Positions 26,132-33,162 of a stretch of 64,000 nucleotides of DNA are shown piece by piece. Below the pieces are notes generated by a model. It did not search any database and was not told the origin of the DNA. It saw only the letters and a program-made list of their open reading frames with translations. The translations under genes were made by a program, and so were the position numbers. The stretch is from Chryseobacterium lathyri (GTDB lineage: Bacteria; Bacteroidota; Bacteroidia; Flavobacteriales; Weeksellaceae). The stretch covers positions 1,736,001 through 1,800,000 of the forward strand of contig NZ_JAUSSF010000001.1 in assembly GCF_030812195.1 (NCBI RefSeq). Direction: 5' to 3'. The stretch's first letter is position 1. Each line of letters starts with the position of its first letter.

Positions 26132-26449
26132 TTACAAGTGTGCGCTTAATTTTTCAGCGATTACTTCTTTTGGAGTTACGCCTACTAATTTATCAACCAC
26201 TTCGCCGTTCTTAAAAATCAGAACTGTAGGGATATTTCGGATGCCATACTGCATAGAAATTTCCTGGTTGTTGTCTACATCAACTTTTCCTACCACTGCT
26301 TTTCCTTCAAAATCTGATGCTACTTCTTCGATGATTGGTCCTAAAGTTCTGCATGGTCCGCACCATACTGCCCAGAAGTCTACCAATACCGGCTTATCTG
26401 ATTTTAAAACCGTGTCCTGAAATGAGCTGTCCGTAATTTCTAAAGCCAT
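26132..26449 (-). CDS. trxA: Thioredoxin
   Basis: A 105-residue cytoplasmic thioredoxin with the active site W29-C-G-P-C33 in FWAVWCGPCRTLGP, the cis-proline segment GIRNIPTVLIFKNGE and normal length. It reduces protein disulfides with electrons from thioredoxin reductase. It is followed by its own terminator and is 85 bases downstream of the cysteine desulfurase gene on the same strand, so it may have its own promoter. Confidence 0.97.
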   Translation of the reverse strand: MALEITDSSFQDTVLKSDKPVLVDFWAVWCGPCRTLGPIIEEVASDFEGKAVVGKVDVDNNQEISMQYGIRNIPTVLIFKNGEVVDKLVGVTPKEVIAEKLSAHL

Positions 26450-26534
26450 TTTGTTTCTTTTATTTAAATTAATATTATATTTCTATTTCTATCCTTAATT
26501 GGATATTCAAAATTACGATATTTAAGCAATAAGA

Positions 26535-27710
26535 CTATCTATGCTCAACATTTGTTTTTTCTATAGCAAAATCTTTTGAAATTTCTTCCAAAGCTGTTGC
26601 CAAAGCATCTATCTCTGCTTTCGTCGTCATATGGCTGAATGAAATACGTAATGGCGTACAATGATCCATTTCATCCTCTGTAAGAACCATCATCATTACC
26701 ATGGAAGGCTTTGATGCTCCTGAAGAACAGGCACTGCCCTGGGAAATTGCAATTCCTTTCATATCAAGCTGGAGCCCGATCAAAGGATTTTTATAAGGAA
26801 GTAAAGCACTTAAAACTGTATAAAGACTGTTTTCCTTCTCTGCACTTCTTCCATTGAATTTGATATCCGGAACCACAGCAGAAAGCCTTTCTATCGCATA
26901 GTCTTTGATCTCCTGCATATGGTTGCTATATTCTTCCATATGGTTCAGAGAAAGCTCCAATGCTTTACCAAGGCCTACGATACCGCTTACATTCTCTGTT
27001 CCTGCTCTCAGGCTTCTTTCCTGGGGCCCTCCTGTGATAATTCCCTTCATTCCGGTTGCTTTTCTGATAAAAGCAAAACCTACTCCTTTCGGGCCATGGA
27101 ATTTGTGGGCGCTGCATGAGGCAAAATCCACCAGAATATCTGAAAAGTCCAGATTCATATGTGCCATCGTCTGTACCGTATCTGAATGGAAAAGGGCATT
27201 ATTCGCTTTACAAAGCTCAGCGATTTTTTTGATATCTATAATATTTCCAATCTCATTATTGGCATGCATTAAGCTTACCAGAGTCTTTTTATCTGAAGCT
27301 TTTAACAGCTCTTCCAGTTTATTAAGATCGATATCCCCTTTTTCATCAGGACGGATGTAGTTTACCTCTACTCCCTTTCTGCCCTTCATATCCAGAATAC
27401 TTTCCGAAACACATTTGTGTTCCAGCGGCGAACTGATGATCCTTTCAACTCCCATGTGTTCTACACTGGATTTAATGATCATATTGTTTGATTCCGTACC
27501 ACACGAAGTAAAGATAATTTCTGCAGGTGTTACATGAAGATATTCTGCAACCTGCCTTCTCACGTTTTCGATAAGGATTTTTGCTTCCTGCCCAAAACTG
27601 TGGGTAGAAGAAGGGTTTCCAAAATTCATTTTCATAGTGCCAACCATGGCATCTATGACTTCTTCTGAAAGAGGAGTTGTGGCCGCGTTATCTAAATATA
27701 TTTTGTTCAT
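26535..27710 (-). CDS. Cysteine desulfurase (NifS/IscS-like), class V aminotransferase
   Basis: A 391-residue PLP enzyme that takes sulfur from cysteine for Fe-S cluster or tRNA thiolation pathways. The start is the ATG at 27710 (MNKIYLDNAATTPLSEEV). Typical motifs are YLDNAATTPL, the PLP-lysine segment FASCSAHKFHGPKGVG, and AISQGSACSSGA with the catalytic Cys. It starts 2 bases after the PrcB-like lipoprotein gene and is the last gene of the arabinose-donor operon, an unusual neighbourhood for this enzyme. No iscU or suf genes are nearby. Confidence 0.94.
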   Translation of the reverse strand: MNKIYLDNAATTPLSEEVIDAMVGTMKMNFGNPSSTHSFGQEAKILIENVRRQVAEYLHVTPAEIIFTSCGTESNNMIIKSSVEHMGVERIISSPLEHKCVSESILDMKGRKGVEVNYIRPDEKGDIDLNKLEELLKASDKKTLVSLMHANNEIGNIIDIKKIAELCKANNALFHSDTVQTMAHMNLDFSDILVDFASCSAHKFHGPKGVGFAFIRKATGMKGIITGGPQERSLRAGTENVSGIVGLGKALELSLNHMEEYSNHMQEIKDYAIERLSAVVPDIKFNGRSAEKENSLYTVLSALLPYKNPLIGLQLDMKGIAISQGSACSSGASKPSMVMMMVLTEDEMDHCTPLRISFSHMTTKAEIDALATALEEISKDFAIEKTNVEHR

Positions 27711-27712
27711 TT

Positions 27713-28177
27713 TTATTTTGAATATTTTAATTCTACTGAGGTAAATTGATAATCTGAAGGAACAGCGAAAATAAACCATGGGTTTGAAAGCATCTGAATT
27801 TCCATTCCACCTGACGCTGTTTCAGGAACCTCCACATAAAGGATATTATTTTTCACAGAGGTACTTTTTATCGTACCAACAGTATGGCTTCCCGATCTGA
27901 AGCTTCCCATATTATACAGAACCACCTTTTTGTTTTTGGGAAATTTCGGATAGTTTATGGAAGGTTCTTTGCCCAACTCAACAAAACCGAAACTTCCTTT
28001 GATGACATCACGGAATTCCTGTTCATCCTTAATTATCTTAAATCCAGGTTTGTCCGTGCCTCCCTGCGACTCGGAAACAAGCAGTTCAGTACTTTCCTGC
28101 ATATCTGATGATTTTTGAGACGGCGTTGCTGCACAGCTCATAATGATTGCAGTACATAAAATAAGCAGCCTTTTCAT
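27713..28177 (-). CDS. PrcB-like domain lipoprotein
   Basis: A 154-residue protein with a lipobox (LLILCTAIIMSC). The mature part reads ...VVLYNMGSFRSGSHTVGTIKS, NNILYVEVPETASGG, LSNPWFIFAVPSDYQFTSVEL. This resembles the C-terminal domain of PrcB, the partner of the PrtP protease in Treponema, which I take as a fold-level match only. It sits 24 bases after the HAD phosphatase gene and 2 bases before the cysteine desulfurase, so it is part of the same transcript. No role in glycan synthesis can be deduced. Confidence 0.72.
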   Translation of the reverse strand: MKRLLILCTAIIMSCAATPSQKSSDMQESTELLVSESQGGTDKPGFKIIKDEQEFRDVIKGSFGFVELGKEPSINYPKFPKNKKVVLYNMGSFRSGSHTVGTIKSTSVKNNILYVEVPETASGGMEIQMLSNPWFIFAVPSDYQFTSVELKYSK

Positions 28178-28201
28178 TTTTTACATTTTTACCATCCAAA
28201 A

Positions 28202-28789
28202 TTAGTGAAAAAATTGGTAATGACCTTCATTTGCCCATTTCAGCATCTGGCGGTCTCCGGAAGTATCTCCAAAAGCTATTATTTTATCGTATTTAGAGTC
28301 GTGAATTTCGGCTTTTATTCTCAGAAGCTTTTCTTTTCCGTTGCAGTTTTTCCCAATGAAATTGCCCGTAAAAATGCCGTTTTTAAACTCAGCACGAGTG
28401 GATACAAGCTCCATTTTCAGTTCTTCGGCAAAAGGTTTCACCCATATATCCAGAGAAGCAGTTACCAATAAGCTCTGTGTATTATTCCTATCGATATTTT
28501 TTATAAAGTCAAGAGCATTTTCTCTTACAATCTTTGGATAATGCTCCTCAAAAAACTGTCTGGACTTCATTTCGATCTTTTCCTGTGTCTGTCCTTTCAG
28601 AATAGATCCTATAAAACTTTTCTTTACTTTTTCAGTCTCGGCAAGCTTCAGTTTCAACAGGATAAAAAGAGGAACATGTCTTAAAAATTGTATCCGGAAT
28701 TTGGTAGAATCATAGAATTTAAGATACATAAACATAGTATCCTTATAGGTCAGGGTTCCGTCAAAATCAAAACAATACAATTTTTTCAT
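28202..28789 (-). CDS. HAD-IB family phosphatase, candidate polyprenyl-phosphoribose phosphatase
   Basis: A 195-residue HAD hydrolase of the phosphoserine-phosphatase-like IB group. Motif I is CFDFDGTLTYKDT (nucleophile and acid Asp), motif II LLVTASLD, motif IV IAFGDTSGDRQML. It starts 6 bases after the DprE2-like gene. In mycobacteria the arabinose-donor route needs a phosphatase to remove the 5-phosphate from decaprenyl-phosphoryl-phosphoribose; there it is of the PAP2 type, and a HAD enzyme in this operon could fill the same step. That assignment rests on context. A generic serine-phosphatase-like role is the alternative. Confidence 0.85.
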   Translation of the reverse strand: MKKLYCFDFDGTLTYKDTMFMYLKFYDSTKFRIQFLRHVPLFILLKLKLAETEKVKKSFIGSILKGQTQEKIEMKSRQFFEEHYPKIVRENALDFIKNIDRNNTQSLLVTASLDIWVKPFAEELKMELVSTRAEFKNGIFTGNFIGKNCNGKEKLLRIKAEIHDSKYDKIIAFGDTSGDRQMLKWANEGHYQFFH

Positions 28790-28795
28790 TTTTTA

Positions 28796-29521
28796 CTAAA
28801 GCTTTAATTTTTTGAATATAAATTCAGGTATATTCCTGATAATCATCATAATAATACTCCATACCGGCAAAACATATGCCACATTCTTCTGTTTTTTGAA
28901 TGCTTTATAAATGCAGTCCGCAGCTTGTCTTGGTGTCGCCGTTAATTTAGGATTCAAAGGCAGTCCTTCTGTCATTTTTGTAGCCATAAACCCCGGTTTT
29001 ATGGTAAGAACATGTACTTTTTTATCAAAAATATAGTTACGGAGTCCACTAAGATACGCTGTAAAAGCCGCTTTTGCACTTCCATAGATGAAATTACTCT
29101 GTCTCCCACGGTCTCCTGCTACTGACGACAGTCCGATGATGGTTCCTGATCTTCTGCTTTCAAACTTCTGTGCAAAGTAATTTATAACGGGAACCAGCTT
29201 TGAATAATTGATATTAATGATCCTTTCCGTATTCCTGTTATCATAAAGCCCCTCTTCGGTTCCCTCTCCCAGATATCCTACGGCACAAAATAATACATTT
29301 GAACTGACATGATCAAATGTATTATAATCAATCTCTTTCATCAGATCAATTTCAACCACTTCAGACTGCTGTAGAAACTTTACATCAATATGTCTCGCGA
29401 ATCTTTCAGTGGTTTCTTTATTTGAAGTGAAAAGATATATTTTTTCAAACTTTTCTCCTTCCTGCAGGGCTTTTTCAACAAAAGCCTGTGCCACCTCAGA
29501 TGTACTTCCCAGAACTATCAT
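28796..29521 (-). CDS. SDR family reductase, DprE2-like (polyprenyl-phospho-2-keto-ribose reductase)
   Basis: A 241-residue short-chain dehydrogenase. The cofactor site is the N-terminal MIVLGSTSEVAQAFVEKAL, followed by FCAVGYLG, the catalytic Ser in GLSSVAGDRG and Tyr/Lys in FIYGSAKAAFTAY. The divergent start (LGSTSEVA instead of TGxxxGxG) is typical of DprE2-type proteins that reduce the 2-keto intermediate to the arabinose form. A hydrophobic C-terminal stretch (VWSIIMMIIRNIPEFIF) fits a membrane-bound lipid substrate. Its ATG overlaps the DprE1-like stop codon (TAATG). Confidence 0.88.
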   Translation of the reverse strand: MIVLGSTSEVAQAFVEKALQEGEKFEKIYLFTSNKETTERFARHIDVKFLQQSEVVEIDLMKEIDYNTFDHVSSNVLFCAVGYLGEGTEEGLYDNRNTERIININYSKLVPVINYFAQKFESRRSGTIIGLSSVAGDRGRQSNFIYGSAKAAFTAYLSGLRNYIFDKKVHVLTIKPGFMATKMTEGLPLNPKLTATPRQAADCIYKAFKKQKNVAYVLPVWSIIMMIIRNIPEFIFKKLKL

Positions 29522-30840
29522 TATGAATTGTTGTTTATGATTCGTTTGTGCTGTAAAGACACAAATTTTGAACTTTGAATATTTTTAAGGTAATTTGTGA
29601 GTGAAGATCTGCTCATGCTGTCTTTCGTAAGATAAATTCTTCCTCCGAACTGCTGCACGATGTCATCTAATTTCTCAACAAGCTTTTTCAGCTTTGAATT
29701 AACCTTAAAATCGAGGGCTAGCGTATAACCTTCAACAGGAAATGAATTATAAGCCTGAGGATTATTTTTTCCAAAGAGCTTTAAAACAGCCAGAAACGAT
29801 CCGTTCCCACTTGCTGCAATGGTCTCAAGAATCTGTTTCATTCCTTCTTTTCCCGTTTCCTTCGGGATAACCATCTGATACTGGATAAAGCCTGCTTTTC
29901 CGTAGATCTTATTCCAGTCATTGATTGCATCCAAAGGATAGAAAAAGGTTTCATAATCAATGAATGATTTAACTTCTTTTTTTGCCTGTTTTTTATAATA
30001 CAGGAGATTGAAGATCTTCACTGTTAATGCATTTAGCACAAAGCCCGGAAAATAAAAAGGAATGGTAGGTTGAAGTTTTTTCTTCAGTCTTAGTGGCTGT
30101 TTTGCCAGATTTTGTGGAAGCTCATGTTGAAAGGCATGTTCACCTCTCATTAAAATGCTTCTTCCTAAATTTTTGCCTTTCTGAAGACAGTCGATCCAGG
30201 CTACTGTATACGTCCAGTTTTCGCTTTCTTCAAAGAGCCTGAAAATTTCGTCCAGATTCTCTGCTTTTATGCTTTCCTGGCGGATGTAAGCAGTTTCTAT
30301 ATTTTTAAGTTTAAACTTTACGGTAAGAATGATTCCGGTAAGCCCCATGCCTCCAATGGTAGCCCAAAATTTATCTGAATTTTCTTCCCTGGAGCATGTA
30401 ATGATGTTTCCGTTTTCCGTCATCAACTTAAATTCGGTGACATATTCTGAAAAACAGCCTTCTGCATGGTGGTTTTTACCATGAATATCTGAAGCAATAG
30501 CTCCTCCCACTGTAATAAATTTTGTTCCGGGAGTTACATAAAGAAAATAGCCCTGCGGCACTGAAATTTCAAGTACATCTGAAAGTAATACTCCGGATTC
30601 ACATTCTATAATACCGTTGAGACGGTCAAAACTGATAAATTTATTTAACTTTTTTGTTGAGAATATGGTTTCTCCCAGGGACGCATCACCATAGCATCTT
30701 CCATTCCCTCTTGCAATAATTTCGTTATGATTGAGTACAAATTCCTTTATTTTCTTGAAGCTGTCCTCAGATCTTATTTCTTTTTCTACCACCGGGAAAT
30801 TGCCCCAGTTTGTAACTTTTTGTATGAAATTCGGCTTCAT
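29521..30840 (-). CDS. FAD-binding oxidase, DprE1-like (polyprenyl-phospho-ribose 2-oxidase)
   Basis: A 439-residue VAO-family flavoprotein. FAD-binding segments are NEIIARGNGRCYGDASLGE, FLYVTPGTKFITVGGAIASDIHGKNHH and GCFSEYVTEFKLMT, as in decaprenyl-phosphoryl-ribose oxidase DprE1. The C-terminal part FLAVLKLFGKNN ... SFPVEGYTLALDFKV ... GGRIYLTKDS aligns by eye with the DprE1 substrate domain, including the active-site Lys of YLxKDS. The position that corresponds to the Cys attacked by benzothiazinones in mycobacteria is Ala (A375). It lies between the UbiA-type gene (4-base ATGA overlap) and the DprE2-like gene, in the order used in arabinose-donor synthesis. Confidence 0.9.
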   Translation of the reverse strand: MKPNFIQKVTNWGNFPVVEKEIRSEDSFKKIKEFVLNHNEIIARGNGRCYGDASLGETIFSTKKLNKFISFDRLNGIIECESGVLLSDVLEISVPQGYFLYVTPGTKFITVGGAIASDIHGKNHHAEGCFSEYVTEFKLMTENGNIITCSREENSDKFWATIGGMGLTGIILTVKFKLKNIETAYIRQESIKAENLDEIFRLFEESENWTYTVAWIDCLQKGKNLGRSILMRGEHAFQHELPQNLAKQPLRLKKKLQPTIPFYFPGFVLNALTVKIFNLLYYKKQAKKEVKSFIDYETFFYPLDAINDWNKIYGKAGFIQYQMVIPKETGKEGMKQILETIAASGNGSFLAVLKLFGKNNPQAYNSFPVEGYTLALDFKVNSKLKKLVEKLDDIVQQFGGRIYLTKDSMSRSSLTNYLKNIQSSKFVSLQHKRIINNNS

Positions 30841-31724
30841 TTTTTAAAATAAATCTGGATTAAGAATGCGGCTACCCAAAGTATTAAAGTTATCTGGATA
30901 TATCTGTCTCTGTACACAATTTTCGTGGGAGATTCTGTCCTGTTATACACTAATGTCTGCTGAAGATATCTTAAAAAAGCAAAGACTACAAATATGACAG
31001 TATAAAAGACCCTCTCATGAAATCGTGCCTGAACTTCAGGCGAAAGGGTAAACATGAGATAGCAGACAATGGCTAATGTAACCGAAATGGATAGCGCAAT
31101 ATCTGCAAACTGCACATTATATCCGTCCAGTGCTTTCCTTGTTTTTCCCGAAACCTGTGCATTAATGAGCTCTCCTCGTCTTTTTCCAATCGCTAAAACC
31201 AATGCCAGCACAAAAGTCAGTAAAATGGCCCATTGGGAAATACCTATTTCTGTAATATAGCCCCCAGCTAAAACCCTCAGCACAAAACCTACAGCAATAA
31301 TAAAAATATCTATAATCGGAACATGCTTAAGTTTAAAGGTATAGGCAAGATTGACTGCAATATAAAGTCCGATCACTGTGGCGAATGGCCATAAGGATTC
31401 TTGAAAATAAAACTGGGCAAGAAGTACAAGGGCAACGTCAGCAATAATCAGCCCTGTAAGAATTCCCAAAGCTCTGGATTTTGAAATTATTCCGCTGGCA
31501 AGAGGCCGTCTTCTCTTTTCAGGATGCTTTCTGTCCGCCTCAATATCATTATAGTCATTCAGGATGTAAACAACACTTGCTGCAAGGGAAAAAATGATAA
31601 ATGCAAAGATACTTTTACTAAGCAGGTCTAGATTTGTAATGTTTCCAGAAAAAAACAGAGGAACGAAAACAAACAGGTTTTTGACCCATTGCTCTACACG
31701 GAGGAGTTTAAGATATTTCTTCAT
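30837..31724 (-). CDS. UbiA-family prenyltransferase, decaprenyl-phosphate phosphoribosyltransferase-like
   Basis: A 295-residue integral membrane protein with eight to nine predicted helices. The first Asp-rich motif NDYNDIEADRKHPEKRRRPL and the second-half motif around GKRRGELINA are those of the UbiA group that joins PRPP to decaprenyl phosphate (Rv3806c type), rather than of quinone prenyltransferases: the HPxKRxRPxASG stretch is the key. It begins an operon UbiA - DprE1-like - DprE2-like - HAD phosphatase, which strongly supports that assignment. The product would be polyprenyl-phosphoryl-5-phosphoribose at the cytoplasmic membrane. Confidence 0.9.
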   Translation of the reverse strand: MKKYLKLLRVEQWVKNLFVFVPLFFSGNITNLDLLSKSIFAFIIFSLAASVVYILNDYNDIEADRKHPEKRRRPLASGIISKSRALGILTGLIIADVALVLLAQFYFQESLWPFATVIGLYIAVNLAYTFKLKHVPIIDIFIIAVGFVLRVLAGGYITEIGISQWAILLTFVLALVLAIGKRRGELINAQVSGKTRKALDGYNVQFADIALSISVTLAIVCYLMFTLSPEVQARFHERVFYTVIFVVFAFLRYLQQTLVYNRTESPTKIVYRDRYIQITLILWVAAFLIQIYFKK

Positions 31725-31787
31725 TTATGCTATTTCGGTTGCAAAAATAGTGAATTCAAAGTTTAACACCATAAAAATACAAAAAAA

Positions 31788-31806
31788 ACCGCCGAGGCGG
31801 TCTTTT
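31788..31806. terminator. Terminator downstream of the OmpA-like gene
   Basis: AAACCGCC - GA - GGCGGTCTTTT: short GC-rich hairpin with A and T tracts. On the minus strand it follows the OmpA-like gene after 28 bases and precedes the arabinose-donor operon. Confidence 0.8.
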
Positions 31807-31833
31807 ACGAAAATATTTATATAATTAAATTAA

Positions 31834-32523
31834 TTACTGCCCTTGCTTGGCTTCATTAATCATTTTTTCATTAGCGGTAATAGCAAATTCCACTCTTCTG
31901 TTTTTAGCTCTTCCTTCATCTGTATCATTAGTAGCTACAGGCATAGCTTCCCCTTCACCTTTTGTGAACATTCTGCTGGAAGCAATTCCTTTTCCGGACA
32001 GATAAGCTTTTACAGCGTCTGCTCTTCTTTGAGAAAGAGATAGGTTGTAAGCATCTGCACCTTTGCTGTCTGTATGACCGTAAATATTGATATTGGTATC
32101 CGGGTTATCCACAAGAACTGTAGCCAGTTTATCAAGGTTAGTCTGAGCAATAGAAGTTAAATTGGAAGAGTCAAAAGCAAAGTTTACAATGCTTTCATTC
32201 ATGGTAATTTTGATACCGTCTCCTACTCTTTCTACTTCAGCTCCAGGTAAAGTTTCCTTAATCTGCTTAGCTTGCTTGTCCATTTTGTTACCAATAACAT
32301 TACCGGCAACACCACCGATAATACCTCCCAATACTGCTCCTAATGCTGAGTTTTTACCACTTCCAACATTATTCCCCAAAATACCTCCGATCACCGCTCC
32401 TGATGCAACACCTACTGCTGTACCTCTTTGCTGATGGTTAGAATTCTGAACAGCTTCACAGCTTGTTAGTAATAATGCTGACGATAAGAAAAGAGCTCCT
32501 ATATATGTTTTATTAAATTTCAT
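31834..32523 (-). CDS. OmpA-family lipoprotein with glycine-zipper domain
   Basis: A 229-residue outer-membrane lipoprotein. The signal ends with the lipobox LLLTSC. Residues 35-80 are a glycine zipper (GVASGAVIGGILGNNVGSG... LGAVLGGIIGGVAGNVIG), which inserts in or across membranes. The C-terminal OmpA domain has NINIYGHTDSKGADAYNLSLSQRRADAVKAYL and GEGEAMPVATNDTDEGRAKNRRVEF, the usual peptidoglycan-binding motifs with Asp and Arg. It tethers outer membrane to the wall. The similar layout is seen in YiaD-type proteins. It follows a lipocalin-like lipoprotein gene by 23 bases. Confidence 0.93.
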   Translation of the reverse strand: MKFNKTYIGALFLSSALLLTSCEAVQNSNHQQRGTAVGVASGAVIGGILGNNVGSGKNSALGAVLGGIIGGVAGNVIGNKMDKQAKQIKETLPGAEVERVGDGIKITMNESIVNFAFDSSNLTSIAQTNLDKLATVLVDNPDTNINIYGHTDSKGADAYNLSLSQRRADAVKAYLSGKGIASSRMFTKGEGEAMPVATNDTDEGRAKNRRVEFAITANEKMINEAKQGQ

Positions 32524-32546
32524 TTTTTAATCTTTTATATTGATAA

Positions 32547-33038
32547 TTATTTAATTCCTGTTCTCTGGAAGTTGTAAACAACCTGTACTGTACTTCCGTC
32601 GAAAGGAACATTCTGTACAAGTGAAAACTGATCTGTAGACTGGTTAGTAATCGTTAAAGAGTATCCTACAGTATTTTCCTTAGCTTTAGTTCCCTCAGCG
32701 ATTTTTTTAAACAAGAAAGTATTGCCATCTTTTACTTCAAATTTAATTGGACGTGTAAGGCTTGGGCAAGCTCCACCTCCGTTTAAAGTATAGGCACCGG
32801 TGTAATTATTTGGAATCAATCTCCAATGACTTCCTACAAAACACTGTGCATCTGCACCTTCATCAAAAGGCTTGATTTTAAACCCTTTTTCATAATCTAC
32901 ACTCACAATCTGCCAGTCGCCTTTTAACTTTAAATATTCGGCTCTCTGGTTTTGTGACGTTTCTGCTTTTTTCACTGAGGAACAAGACACTGCAAAAAGT
33001 GATGTTCCTATCATCCCTGCAAGTAGTAACTTTTTCAT
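32547..33038 (-). CDS. Lipocalin-like lipoprotein
   Basis: A 163-residue lipoprotein (signal MKKLLLAGMIGTSLFAVSC). The mature part has LKGDWQIVSVDYEKGFKIKPF, a lipocalin-like GxW first-strand motif, a Cys pair (AQCFVGSHW, GGGACPSLT) that may form a disulfide, and ends in VQVVYNFQRTG. This is the small lipocalin-like family often encoded next to OmpA-type genes in Bacteroidota. It lies 23 bases upstream of the OmpA-like gene and is probably co-transcribed. Ligand unknown. Confidence 0.85.
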   Translation of the reverse strand: MKKLLLAGMIGTSLFAVSCSSVKKAETSQNQRAEYLKLKGDWQIVSVDYEKGFKIKPFDEGADAQCFVGSHWRLIPNNYTGAYTLNGGGACPSLTRPIKFEVKDGNTFLFKKIAEGTKAKENTVGYSLTITNQSTDQFSLVQNVPFDGSTVQVVYNFQRTGIK

Positions 33039-33107
33039 TTTGTTGTTTATTATTTTGTTATTATAAAGTTACAAAAAACCGTGCCAAATTGAAAAATAAA
33101 AATAAAA

Positions 33108-33130
33108 AAAGTCCGAAAATTTCGGACTTT
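33108..33130. terminator. Terminator of the subtilisin-like gene
   Basis: AAAGTCCGAAA - A - TTTCGGACTTT hairpin between the subtilisin-like gene and the lipocalin-like gene, with poly-A on the left that becomes poly-T on the minus strand. Confidence 0.88.
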
Positions 33131-33162
33131 AAATGTTTTCTTCTTATATACAGGAAGATATA

